DNA of 17,399 nt from Geodermatophilaceae bacterium (GTDB lineage: Bacteria > Actinomycetota > Actinomycetes > Mycobacteriales > Geodermatophilaceae), in assembly GCA_013696785.1 (NCBI GenBank), contig JACCXW010000023.1, positions 1 through 17,399 on the forward strand. The letters are read 5' to 3'. This document shows positions 1 through 6,326 of the stretch, piece by piece (position 1 is the stretch's first letter; every line of letters starts with the position of its first letter). Below the pieces are notes generated by a model, which saw only the letters and a program-made list of their open reading frames with translations, was not told the DNA's origin and ran no database searches. The position numbers were made by a program, and so were the translations under genes.

Positions 1-36
1 CGCTGTGCACAGCGGGTAAGCAGCGGTCATCAGCGG
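1..36. repeat. 14-bp palindrome followed by CAGCGG direct repeats
   Basis: Bases 1-14 are a perfect palindrome (CGCTGTGCACAGCG). The hexamer CAGCGG occurs at 10-15, 21-26 and 31-36, so the copies are 11 and 10 bases apart, about one helical turn, on the same strand. The cluster lies 30-65 bases upstream of the GTG start of the Asp-box protein. Seen directly: palindrome and repeats. Inference: it could be an operator for that gene, or the 3' hairpin of a gene outside the window. The window edge prevents deciding. Confidence 0.4.
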
Positions 37-65
37 GGGACCATCGACGTACTGGAGGCTCAACG

Positions 66-1589
66 GTGAGCACACGATCCACGTCCACCCGCTTGGCGGT
101 GGTGACCAGCGCCTGCTTGCTGGCCAGCCTCGTCGGCACAGCACCCGGAAATTCGGGGCCGGCCTGGACGGCTGGTTCCCCCGATGTCTCGCGTGACGCG
201 CTGTCCGGTGCCGCGCTCAACGCGCTCGCAGCGATTGCGCAGCGGGACCGGCCGCCGTCGATCGCCGCGCCGCAGGTGGCCGGACCGGATCAGCCGGCCA
301 GCCTGGTCAACGACCCCACGGACGACGCCACCGCTCAGGACACCCAGAGCGAGACGACGATCACGGTCGCAGGGCCCAACCTGGTCGCCGCCTTCAACGA
401 CTCCGGGTCCTTCATCGGCGGCGAGTCGCACTTCACCGGGTACTCGACATCGTCCGACGGCGGGCAGACCTGGACCGACCGGGGCCAGTTGCCTGACAGC
501 TCCGAGGGCGACGCGGGAGACCCGGTGCTCGCCACGGACACGACGAGCGGCCGGGTCTACATGGCAACGCTGGGCTTCAACACGTTCACCAACATCCAGA
601 TGTTCCGCTCCGACGACAACGGTGCGACGTTCGGACAGCCGGTCAACGCGACGCCGGGCTTCGGCAGCACCAACGCGTTCCAGGACAAGGAATGGGTCAC
701 GGTCGACAACTACCCGGGTGCCGGCCAGGGCAACGTCTACCTCGGCTGGCGCCAGTTCGGCGGGCCGGGTGAGGGCCTGAAGTTCACCCGCTCCACCGAC
801 GGCGGGGCCACCTGGGGGCCGAACCAGGGGACGCCGATCCTGCCCGGCGACGGACAGGGCGCGTTCGTGGTGGTCTCACCTGACCACTGCGTTCACTTCT
901 TCTACCTGTCCGACATCTTCGGCGGGAACATCATCAAGGTACGGAAGTCCTGCGACCAGGGCGTCACGTTCGGGCCGGCCGTGACCATCACCGACATCCA
1001 GGCCGGCGGCATCAACGGTGACCTCGGCCTGAAGGGTGGCCTGCGGTCCAACACGTTCCCGCAGGCCGCAGTGAACCCGGTCACCGGGACGCTGTACGTC
1101 ACCTACAGCGACCTGACTGCCACCAACGGTGCCGACGTGTTCCTCAAGTCGTCCACCGACGGCGGGGCCACCTGGAGCGCGCCCGTCCGCATCAACCGTG
1201 ACGGCACCGACAACGACCAGTTCTTCCCGACCGTCGGGATAACCACGACCGGCCGGGCGCTGATGGTCGGGTGGTACGACCGTCGCAGGGACGCCGCGAA
1301 CTTCGACCTCGCGCGGTGGAGCAGGGTGGCGGCGATCAACGCGAGGACGGGTGCCCTCACCTTCAGCTCGAACTTCCAGCTCGGCCCGAGCTTCCCGGTA
1401 GTGATCGGGCAGGACCCGGTGATCAACACGGTGTACATGGGTGACTACGATCAGATCGCCGCCGATGCGAACAACTTCTACTCCACCTGGGCCGACAACA
1501 GCCTGTCGAACGCCTTCCACGCCAACCAGCCGGACGTCCGCTTCGGGCGGGTGTTCCGGGACGGCACCATTCTCATCGGCGGCCTGTAA
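66..1589 (+). CDS. Secreted Asp-box (BNR-repeat) beta-propeller protein, sialidase-like fold
   Basis: A 507-residue protein starting at GTG 66, with GGAGG at 54-58 seven bases upstream. The N-terminus has basic residues (R4, R9) and a hydrophobic stretch at about 10-25, consistent with a Sec signal peptide. Five Asp-box motifs (S-x-D-x-G-x-T-W/F) are visible: SSDGGQTW 129-136, SDDNGATF 182-189, STDGGATW 243-250, SCDQGVTF 295-302 and STDGGATW 363-370. Asp-boxes mark sialidase-fold six-bladed propellers, each sitting on a hairpin turn of a blade. The segment GDYDQIAADANNFYSTWAD (459-477) resembles C-terminal blades of this family. I cannot assign the FRIP motif or the arginine triad of true sialidases, so enzymatic activity is not supported. 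It could be a carbohydrate-binding or structural exoprotein. C275 and C296 could form a disulfide. No partner gene is visible. It stands where actinobacteria often have yebC next to ruvC. Confidence 0.85.
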   Translation: MSTRSTSTRLAVVTSACLLASLVGTAPGNSGPAWTAGSPDVSRDALSGAALNALAAIAQRDRPPSIAAPQVAGPDQPASLVNDPTDDATAQDTQSETTITVAGPNLVAAFNDSGSFIGGESHFTGYSTSSDGGQTWTDRGQLPDSSEGDAGDPVLATDTTSGRVYMATLGFNTFTNIQMFRSDDNGATFGQPVNATPGFGSTNAFQDKEWVTVDNYPGAGQGNVYLGWRQFGGPGEGLKFTRSTDGGATWGPNQGTPILPGDGQGAFVVVSPDHCVHFFYLSDIFGGNIIKVRKSCDQGVTFGPAVTITDIQAGGINGDLGLKGGLRSNTFPQAAVNPVTGTLYVTYSDLTATNGADVFLKSSTDGGATWSAPVRINRDGTDNDQFFPTVGITTTGRALMVGWYDRRRDAANFDLARWSRVAAINARTGALTFSSNFQLGPSFPVVIGQDPVINTVYMGDYDQIAADANNFYSTWADNSLSNAFHANQPDVRFGRVFRDGTILIGGL

Positions 1590-1625
1590 CCGCCTGAGTA
1601 CGTCCGCTGCGTCTGACAGCGGCAA

Positions 1626-1666
1626 CGAGCCCGTCGAGCCACCTTGCGTGTCGCTCGGCGGGCTCG
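1626..1666 (+). terminator. Hairpin terminator after the Asp-box gene
   Basis: A 12-bp inverted repeat pairs 1626-1637 (CGAGCCCGTCGA) with 1655-1666 (TCGGCGGGCTCG) with one G-U pair. The loop is 17 bases. It begins 36 bases after the TAA stop. No U-tract follows, which is common for actinobacterial hairpin terminators. Termination is inferred from position and stem strength. Confidence 0.55.
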
Positions 1667-1680
1667 CCGCCGGCCGGAGA

Positions 1681-1686
1681 TAGCGT
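1681..1686 (+). promoter_or_regulatory. Candidate -10 box of the ruvCAB promoter
   Basis: TAGCGT fits the actinobacterial -10 consensus TANNNT. It lies two bases upstream of the LexA-type palindrome, so transcription would start inside that palindrome at about 1693, leaving a leader of roughly 78 bases before ruvC. No good -35 hexamer is visible 16-18 bases upstream. The assignment rests on the -10 match and the operator position. Confidence 0.45.
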
Positions 1687-1687
1687 G

Positions 1688-1703
1688 TCGAACGTCTGTT
1701 CGG
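1688..1703. promoter_or_regulatory. LexA operator (SOS box) in front of ruvCAB
   Basis: The sequence TCGAACGTCTGTTCGG is a 6-4-6 palindrome that matches the Gram-positive/mycobacterial SOS box TCGAAC-N4-GTTCGA at 11 of 12 arm positions. The single deviation is the last base. It lies directly downstream of a TANNNT -10 box and 67 bases before ruvC ATG 1771, where bound LexA would block transcription. Known from the family: ruvC of M. tuberculosis belongs to the LexA regulon. Inference: ruvCAB here is SOS-induced. I found no second such box in the window. Confidence 0.8.
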
Positions 1704-1770
1704 TGCGCCGTGGTCGGGGTGCGCTGTCATTGGGTGTGCTGTCACGAGGTGCAGGTCGTCGGGAGTGCGG

Positions 1771-2292
1771 ATGCGGGTGTTGGGAGTCGACCCGGGCTTG
1801 ACCCGGTGCGGCTTCGGCGTCGTTGAGGGCCGCGCAGGTCGGGCCCTGGTAGAACTCGGTCACGGCGTCATCCGAAGCGCTGCCGGCGAGGACGTGGGAG
1901 CGCGGTTGGCTGCGCTGGCTGCCGGACTCGGCCTGGCGATTGCGAAGTACCGTCCCGAGGTCGTCGCCGTGGAACGGGTCTTCAGCCAGCACAACGTTCG
2001 TACCGTGATGGGTACGGCGCAGGCGGCCGGCGTGGCGATCCTCGTCGCCACCACCGCAGGGCTGCCCGTCGTACTGCACACGCCGAGCGAGGTGAAGGCC
2101 GCGGTCACCGGGTCGGGTCGGGCGGACAAGGCGCAGGTGACCGTCATGGTCACGCGGCTGTTGAACCTTTCGGTGGCACCGTCGCCGGCGGACGCCGCGG
2201 ACGCTCTCGCCCTGGCCATCTGCCACATCTGGCGCGGCGCCGCGCAGGCGCGACTCGACCGGGCACTGTCGGCCAGCCGGGGTGCCTCGTGA
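1771..2292 (+). CDS. ruvC: Holliday junction resolvase RuvC (crossover junction endodeoxyribonuclease)
   Basis: A 173-residue protein that dimerises on Holliday junctions and nicks two strands of like polarity, working with the RuvAB branch-migration motor. The RNase H-like fold is recognisable from [14 protein letters not shown] at the N-terminus. The four acidic catalytic residues are present: D7, E68 (in VAVERVF), D141 and D144 (in DAADALALA). I chose ATG 1771 because GGGAG at 1761-1765 lies five bases upstream and homologues begin [12 protein letters not shown] 1765 would add two residues and overlap that ribosome-binding site. The stop overlaps ruvA by four bases (GTGA at 2289-2292). A LexA box and a -10 box lie upstream, so it is probably the first gene of an SOS-regulated ruvCAB operon. 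Its length is normal for the family. Confidence 0.97.
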   Translation: MRVLGVDPGLTRCGFGVVEGRAGRALVELGHGVIRSAAGEDVGARLAALAAGLGLAIAKYRPEVVAVERVFSQHNVRTVMGTAQAAGVAILVATTAGLPVVLHTPSEVKAAVTGSGRADKAQVTVMVTRLLNLSVAPSPADAADALALAICHIWRGAAQARLDRALSASRGAS

Positions 2293-2906
2293 TCGCAGCG
2301 GTACGGGGTCCTGTCCTCGCGCTGGGACCGGACAGTGCGGTCATCGAGTTGGGCGGGCTGGCCTTGGCGGTGCAGTGCAGCCCCGGGACCCTGGCCCGGC
2401 TGCGGATCGGTGAGACGGGGCGGCTGTCCACCTCGCTCGTCGTCCGCGAGGACTCCCTCACCCTGTACGGCTTCGCAGACGATGACGAGCGGGGGTTGTT
2501 CGAGTTGTTGCAGACCGCCAACGGGGTCGGTCCCAGGCTGGCGCAGGCGATGCTCGCGATCCATCCGCCGCGAGAGATCCGCCGGGCCGTGATCACCGCG
2601 GACGTCGCCGCGCTCACGCGAGTTCCCGGCGTCGGCAAGAAGGGCGCGGAGAAGCTGATCGTCGACCTGCGGGACCGGATCGGCTCGCTCAGCGACGACG
2701 TACCGGGGGCGGCACCCGGTGCTCTGACCCCCTCGGCCCCCTGGCGAGATCAGCTGAGGCTGGCCCTGGTGGGGCTCGGGTGGACCACCAAGGAGGCTGA
2801 CGACGCGCTCACCGCGGTCGAGCCCGAGGCGACGGCGGACGCCGAAGGCAGCGTCGAGTTGGCTGTGCTGTTGCGCAGCGCCCTGCGGCTGCTGGGCAAC
2901 CGTTGA
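2289..2906 (+). CDS. ruvA: Holliday junction branch migration protein RuvA
   Basis: A 205-residue protein, normal for RuvA, which forms tetramers that hold the four-way junction and load two RuvB rings. Domain I (OB fold) covers about residues 1-62 and ends in the typical LTLYGF at 57-62. Two helix-hairpin-helix motifs follow: [14 protein letters not shown] at 76-89 and [17 protein letters not shown] at 111-127. A Pro/Ala/Asp-rich linker (about 135-152) leads to the small three-helix domain III (about 153-203), which contacts RuvB. The GTG start at 2289 overlaps the ruvC stop. The ruvA stop overlaps the TTG start of ruvB (TTGA at 2903-2906). These overlaps suggest translational coupling of the complex subunits. 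Confidence 0.97.
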   Translation: MIAAVRGPVLALGPDSAVIELGGLALAVQCSPGTLARLRIGETGRLSTSLVVREDSLTLYGFADDDERGLFELLQTANGVGPRLAQAMLAIHPPREIRRAVITADVAALTRVPGVGKKGAEKLIVDLRDRIGSLSDDVPGAAPGALTPSAPWRDQLRLALVGLGWTTKEADDALTAVEPEATADAEGSVELAVLLRSALRLLGNR

Positions 2907-4039
2907 ACCCCGACGGAGCCGGTCCGGCGCGGGCGGAACACGACATCGACAGCCGGATCGACGCCGACGCGCTGGTATCGCCGTACGCCGACATCGACGA
3001 CCGGGAGGTCGAGTCGTCGCTGCGTCCCCGCCGGCTGGTCGACTTCGTCGGCCAGGTGCGGGTGCGTGAGCAGTTGGAGCTGGTGCTGGAGAGCGCCCGG
3101 CGGCGGGGGAGCCCGCCGGATCACGTCCTCCTCTCCGGGCCACCCGGATTGGGCAAGACCAGTCTGGCGCTGATCATCGCCGCCGAGCTCGGGGCTGCCA
3201 TCCGCGTCACGAGCGGGCCGGCAATCGAGCGCGCCGGTGACCTCGCGGCCATGTTGTCCTCCCTCACTGCCGGCGACGTGCTGTTCATCGACGAGATCCA
3301 TCGCATCGCCCGCCCTGCCGAGGAACTGCTCTATGTCGCGATGGAGGACTTCCGCGTCGACGTCGTCGTCGGGAAGGGACACGGCGCGACGGCGATCCCG
3401 CTCGAAGTCGCCCCCTTCACATTGGTGGGGGCCACCACCCGGTCAGGTCTGTTGACCGGGCCGTTGCGGGACCGGTTCGGGTTCGTCGCGCACATGGACT
3501 TCTACAGCGCGACCGAGCTGGAGCAGGTGCTCCGGCGAAGCGCAGATCTGCTCGGCGTCGCGTTGCAGGCCGACGGCGGCCGCGAGATCGCCGGGCGCTC
3601 GCGTGGCACACCCCGGATCGCCAACCGGCTGTTGCGGCGGGTGCGCGACTTCGCCGAGGTCCGCGCGGACGGCGTGGTAACGCATGACGTCGCCCGAGCC
3701 GCACTCGCGGTGTACGACGTGGACGAACTCGGGCTGGACCGGCTGGACCGCTCCGTCCTGGACGCGCTGATCCGTCGATTCGCCGGCGGTCCGGTCGGTG
3801 TGTCCACGATCGCCGTCGCCGTCGGCGAGGAAGTGCAGACGGTGGAGGAAGTGGCCGAGCCGTTCCTCGTCCGAGCGGGATTGCTGGCGCGTACGCCGCG
3901 CGGCCGGGTCGCCACCGCAGCCGCCTGGGAGCATCTCGGGCTGCGGGCGCCGGCCGGTCTCGGGGTCGCGCTGTACGGCGACGTCAGCCGGACGATGTCC
4001 GGGCGGTTCGCCGACCGCACGCTCTTCGACACGGAGTAG
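2903..4039 (+). CDS. ruvB: Holliday junction branch migration ATPase RuvB
   Basis: A 378-residue AAA+ helicase motor that drives branch migration with RuvA. Walker A is GPPGLGKT (79-86), Walker B is LFIDEIH (127-133), sensor 1 is GATTR (176-180), and the GPLRDRFG segment (186-193) carries the arginine-finger region. A winged-helix DNA-binding domain follows at about 285-362, with the signature [17 protein letters not shown] at 319-335. It is about 30-40 residues longer than the E. coli protein because of an acidic N-terminal extension (about 1-35) and a short C-terminal tail, as often seen in actinobacteria. The start is TTG 2903, overlapping the ruvA stop. No internal alternative start keeps the full N-terminal domain. 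It ends the ruvCAB unit. yajC starts about 100 bases later. Confidence 0.97.
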   Translation: MNPDGAGPARAEHDIDSRIDADALVSPYADIDDREVESSLRPRRLVDFVGQVRVREQLELVLESARRRGSPPDHVLLSGPPGLGKTSLALIIAAELGAAIRVTSGPAIERAGDLAAMLSSLTAGDVLFIDEIHRIARPAEELLYVAMEDFRVDVVVGKGHGATAIPLEVAPFTLVGATTRSGLLTGPLRDRFGFVAHMDFYSATELEQVLRRSADLLGVALQADGGREIAGRSRGTPRIANRLLRRVRDFAEVRADGVVTHDVARAALAVYDVDELGLDRLDRSVLDALIRRFAGGPVGVSTIAVAVGEEVQTVEEVAEPFLVRAGLLARTPRGRVATAAAWEHLGLRAPAGLGVALYGDVSRTMSGRFADRTLFDTE

Positions 4040-4040
4040 T

Positions 4041-4085
4041 CGCTCGCGCACCGAGCGGGGACAGCTGTAGAGCAGCGTCTAGACT
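4041..4085 (+). promoter_or_regulatory. ruvB-yajC spacer: small hairpin and candidate -10 box
   Basis: A 6-bp perfect stem (CGCTCG 4041-4046 with CGAGCG 4052-4057, 5-base loop) begins one base after the ruvB stop region. TAGACT at 4080-4085 fits the TANNNT -10 consensus and would start transcription at about 4091, some 48 bases before yajC. No -35 match is visible. Both signals are short, so a separate yajC-sec promoter is only suggested. Confidence 0.25.
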
Positions 4086-4138
4086 CGCCCGCGGCCTCTG
4101 TGCGCACAGCGGTGAACGACGTCTGGAAAGGGTGTTCC

Positions 4139-4462
4139 GTGGAGCAGCTGTTGCCCGTACTGCTCATCGTGCTGGCCTTCGTGCTGCTCTTCATCCTCCC
4201 TGCTCGTCAGCGCAAGAAGCTGGCCGAACGGCAGCGCGTGATGCAACAGGCCCTGCAGATGGGCACTCCGGTCATGCTCACCTGCGGTCTGTACGGCACG
4301 GTGGCGGGACTGCAGGAAACCAGTCTGGACGTGGAGATCGCCGCCGGGACGGTGGTGCGTTTCGCCCGGGCCGCCGTACTCGAGGTTCGAACTGCGGACG
4401 CTCCCACTGACGGGGGCGGCGTCGATCTGGACAAGCGGGCTGACGGCGCATCTGACGGTTGA
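4139..4462 (+). CDS. yajC: Preprotein translocase accessory subunit YajC
   Basis: A 107-residue small membrane protein of the SecDF-YajC complex, which associates with SecYEG. One N-terminal transmembrane helix (about residues 4-22, LLPVLLIVLAFVLLFILP) is followed by the positive-inside signal ARQRKK. A compact cytoplasmic domain follows, with the family pattern GTPVMLTCGLYGTV and a conserved segment ending in FARAAVLEV. The C-terminal 20 residues are polar and Gly/Asp-rich. I chose GTG 4139 because GGAAAGG at 4125-4131 lies seven bases upstream and the helix then starts at the N-terminus. GTG 4100 in the same frame would add 13 residues without a good ribosome-binding site. It is followed by secD and secF, the usual order. 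Confidence 0.93.
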   Translation: MEQLLPVLLIVLAFVLLFILPARQRKKLAERQRVMQQALQMGTPVMLTCGLYGTVAGLQETSLDVEIAAGTVVRFARAAVLEVRTADAPTDGGGVDLDKRADGASDG

Positions 4463-4493
4463 TTGAACAGGTTCCCGCGCTCGCGGGGATACT
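4463..4493 (+). promoter_or_regulatory. Weak candidate promoter for secDF
   Basis: TTGAAC at 4463-4468 resembles a -35 element and GATACT at 4488-4493 a -10 element, separated by 19 bases. The spacing is longer than ideal and the first -10 base deviates. A short hairpin (CCCGC 4474-4478 with GCGGG 4483-4487) lies in the spacer. Read-through from yajC is an equally good explanation. Confidence 0.25.
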
Positions 4494-4500
4494 GGCGTGG

Positions 4501-4526
4501 GCACCGTCGCTCGAGCGGCGCGGTGC
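4501..4526 (+). other. Stem-loop in the secD leader
   Basis: GCACCG (4501-4506) pairs perfectly with CGGTGC (4521-4526). Inside it, CGC 4508-4510 can pair with GCG 4515-4517 around a TCGA tetraloop. The hairpin ends 18 bases before the secD ribosome-binding site AGGAGA (4545-4550). It could act as an attenuator, a processing site or a spacer. I do not recognise a known regulatory RNA class. Confidence 0.35.
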
Positions 4527-4558
4527 GGAAACCCCGGACGACCGAGGAGAGACGTTTC

Positions 4559-6325
4559 GTGGCAGCACCGCCCGGCCAGCTGCGGACAGGGCGGTATTTC
4601 GCCGCGCTGCTCGCAACGTTCGCCGTTCTTTACGCCCTGGTCTTCCTCGTCGGCTCGGAAAACACCCCGCGACTGGGTCTGGATCTGATCGGCGGGACGA
4701 CGGTCACCCTGCAGGCAGAGACCGCGGACGGTCAGCCGCCAACGGCGGAAAGCCTCGAGCTGGCTCGCCAGATCATCGAACGCCGGGTGAACGGTCTCGG
4801 TGTGGCTGAGGCGGAGGTGGTCACCGAGGGCGACACCAACATCGTCATCTCGGTGCCCGGCGACGATGGCGAGCAGGCTAAACAACTCGGTCAGACCGCG
4901 CAGCTGCGGCTACGACCGCTCGTGACCCAACCGCTTCCGGCTGGTCAAGTCCCGACCACCGAGACCGCCGTGCCGACGGGATCAGGAGTACCTACGGGCA
5001 GCGCGGCTCCTACCGGCACCGGTGCGAGCGCCGGCCCGGGCACCTCGACCGAATCCGCAGCCAGTTTCGCCCCGGGTGACCCGACGACGACCGACACGTC
5101 GGCGCCCGGTTCTGCGGCGCCCGGTTCTTCGGCGCCTGGTACGTCGGCGCCGGCCACGACGGGTGCGCCGGGGTCCGGAGGCGGCGGCGTTCCGACCACG
5201 CTGGAGGAGGCCCAGGCGCAGCTGGGGACGCTGGACTGCTCGCGCCAGGAGGTCGGCGCGCCACCGGAGCAGCCGGAGTCCTACGTCGCCGCCTGCAGCA
5301 CCGACGGGTCGACCAAGTACCTGCTCGCGCCGGCGATCATCGAAGGCACGAACGTGGACGACGCCAACGCGACATTCGATACGCAGGGCCTGCAGGGCTG
5401 GATCGTCCTGCTCGACTTCGACGGTGGCGCGCAGTCCACTTGGGCGCAGTACACCTCGGAGCACAACGTCACGGTGACGCCGAGCGACCCGGCGAATCTC
5501 GTCGCATTCACCTTGGACGGGCAGGTCATCTCGGCGCCAGAGATCCAGGGCACGATCCAAGGCCAGACCAGCATCACCGGCAGCTTCAGCGAAGACACCG
5601 CCCGCGATCTGGCGAACTCGCTGAAGTACGGATCGCTGCCGCTGACGTTCTCACAGGGAAACGCCGAAACGGTGTCCGCCGAGCTGGGGATCGAGCAGCT
5701 GCGGGCTGGACTGATTGCCGGCGGCATCGGGGTCGTGTTGGTGTTCGTCTACACGATGCTCTACTACCGTCTGCTCGGGCTTGTCACGATTGCGAGCCTG
5801 CTCCTGTCCGGAGCGCTGGTGTACGCCGTTCTCGTCATCTTGGGCAGGCAGATCGGCTTCACGTTGACGCTGGCCGGAATCGCCGGCTTCATTGTCGCCA
5901 TCGGGATCACGGCGGACTCGTTCGTCGTCTTCTTCGAACGACTGAAAGACGAGGTCCAGGAAGGCCGCTCCATGCGCTCGGCGGTACCGAGGGCGTGGGT
6001 GCGGGCTCGGCGCACCATCCTGTCCGCTGACGCCGTGAGCTTCCTCGCCGCCGCGATCCTGTACTTCCTGGCCATCGGCGCGGTGAAGGGCTTCGCCTTC
6101 ACCCTGGGCCTGTCCACCCTCCTCGACCTCGTCATCGTGTTCCTGTTCACGCACCCGCTGGTCAGCGTGCTGGCGCGGAAGAAGGGCTTCAGTTCACCGC
6201 GATTCTCCGGGCTCGGCCAGCTGACGGCGGCCGCACCGGTGGAGGAGCCCACGTCCGGTGCCCGGGAACGTGCGGCGGCGCGCCGCCGAGCAAGTGCCAC
6301 CGCGAGCACTGGAAACGAGGCCTGA
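4559..6325 (+). CDS. secD: Protein translocase subunit SecD
   Basis: A 588-residue RND-superfamily membrane protein that, with SecF, uses the proton-motive force to pull exported proteins out of SecYEG. TM1 is at about residues 13-31, followed by LGLDLIGGTTVTLQ (39-52), the conserved D1 motif. The large extracytoplasmic domain runs to about 383. Five more membrane segments lie at about 385-535. The conserved proton-path motif reads TADSFVVFFERLKDE (451-465). GTG 4559 is supported by AGGAGA at 4545-4550. An in-frame codon at 4463 gives only an extension with no ribosome-binding site. Odd: residues about 123-211 are a low-complexity Pro/Thr/Ser/Ala/Gly insert between P1 subdomains, with SAPGS-type repeats. 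A Lys/Arg/Ala-rich C-terminal tail (about 540-588) is cytoplasmic. The gene is followed by secF after one base. Confidence 0.96.
   Translation: MAAPPGQLRTGRYFAALLATFAVLYALVFLVGSENTPRLGLDLIGGTTVTLQAETADGQPPTAESLELARQIIERRVNGLGVAEAEVVTEGDTNIVISVPGDDGEQAKQLGQTAQLRLRPLVTQPLPAGQVPTTETAVPTGSGVPTGSAAPTGTGASAGPGTSTESAASFAPGDPTTTDTSAPGSAAPGSSAPGTSAPATTGAPGSGGGGVPTTLEEAQAQLGTLDCSRQEVGAPPEQPESYVAACSTDGSTKYLLAPAIIEGTNVDDANATFDTQGLQGWIVLLDFDGGAQSTWAQYTSEHNVTVTPSDPANLVAFTLDGQVISAPEIQGTIQGQTSITGSFSEDTARDLANSLKYGSLPLTFSQGNAETVSAELGIEQLRAGLIAGGIGVVLVFVYTMLYYRLLGLVTIASLLLSGALVYAVLVILGRQIGFTLTLAGIAGFIVAIGITADSFVVFFERLKDEVQEGRSMRSAVPRAWVRARRTILSADAVSFLAAAILYFLAIGAVKGFAFTLGLSTLLDLVIVFLFTHPLVSVLARKKGFSSPRFSGLGQLTAAAPVEEPTSGARERAAARRRASATASTGNEA
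5099..5158 (+). repeat. Four tandem 15-base units inside secD
   Basis: Units at 5099-5113, 5114-5128, 5129-5143 and 5144-5158 share the core CGGCGCC and encode SAPGS, AAPGS, SAPGT and SAPAT. The first two differ only at their first base. They form part of the disordered extracytoplasmic insert of SecD. A 15-base period keeps the frame, so slippage could change length without breaking the gene. Confidence 0.8.
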
Positions 6326-6326
6326 C

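Noticed and set aside
66..140. Lipoprotein signal in the Asp-box protein (Cys17)
   Set aside because: The residues before the cysteine (TSA) do not fit the lipobox, and the cysteine lies inside the hydrophobic segment. A cleavable Sec signal is more likely.
1719..1744. Direct repeat GTGCGCTGTCA / GTGTGCTGTCA in the ruvC leader
   Set aside because: Two 11-base copies with one mismatch and a 15-base period are too little to support a regulatory claim beside the much stronger LexA box.
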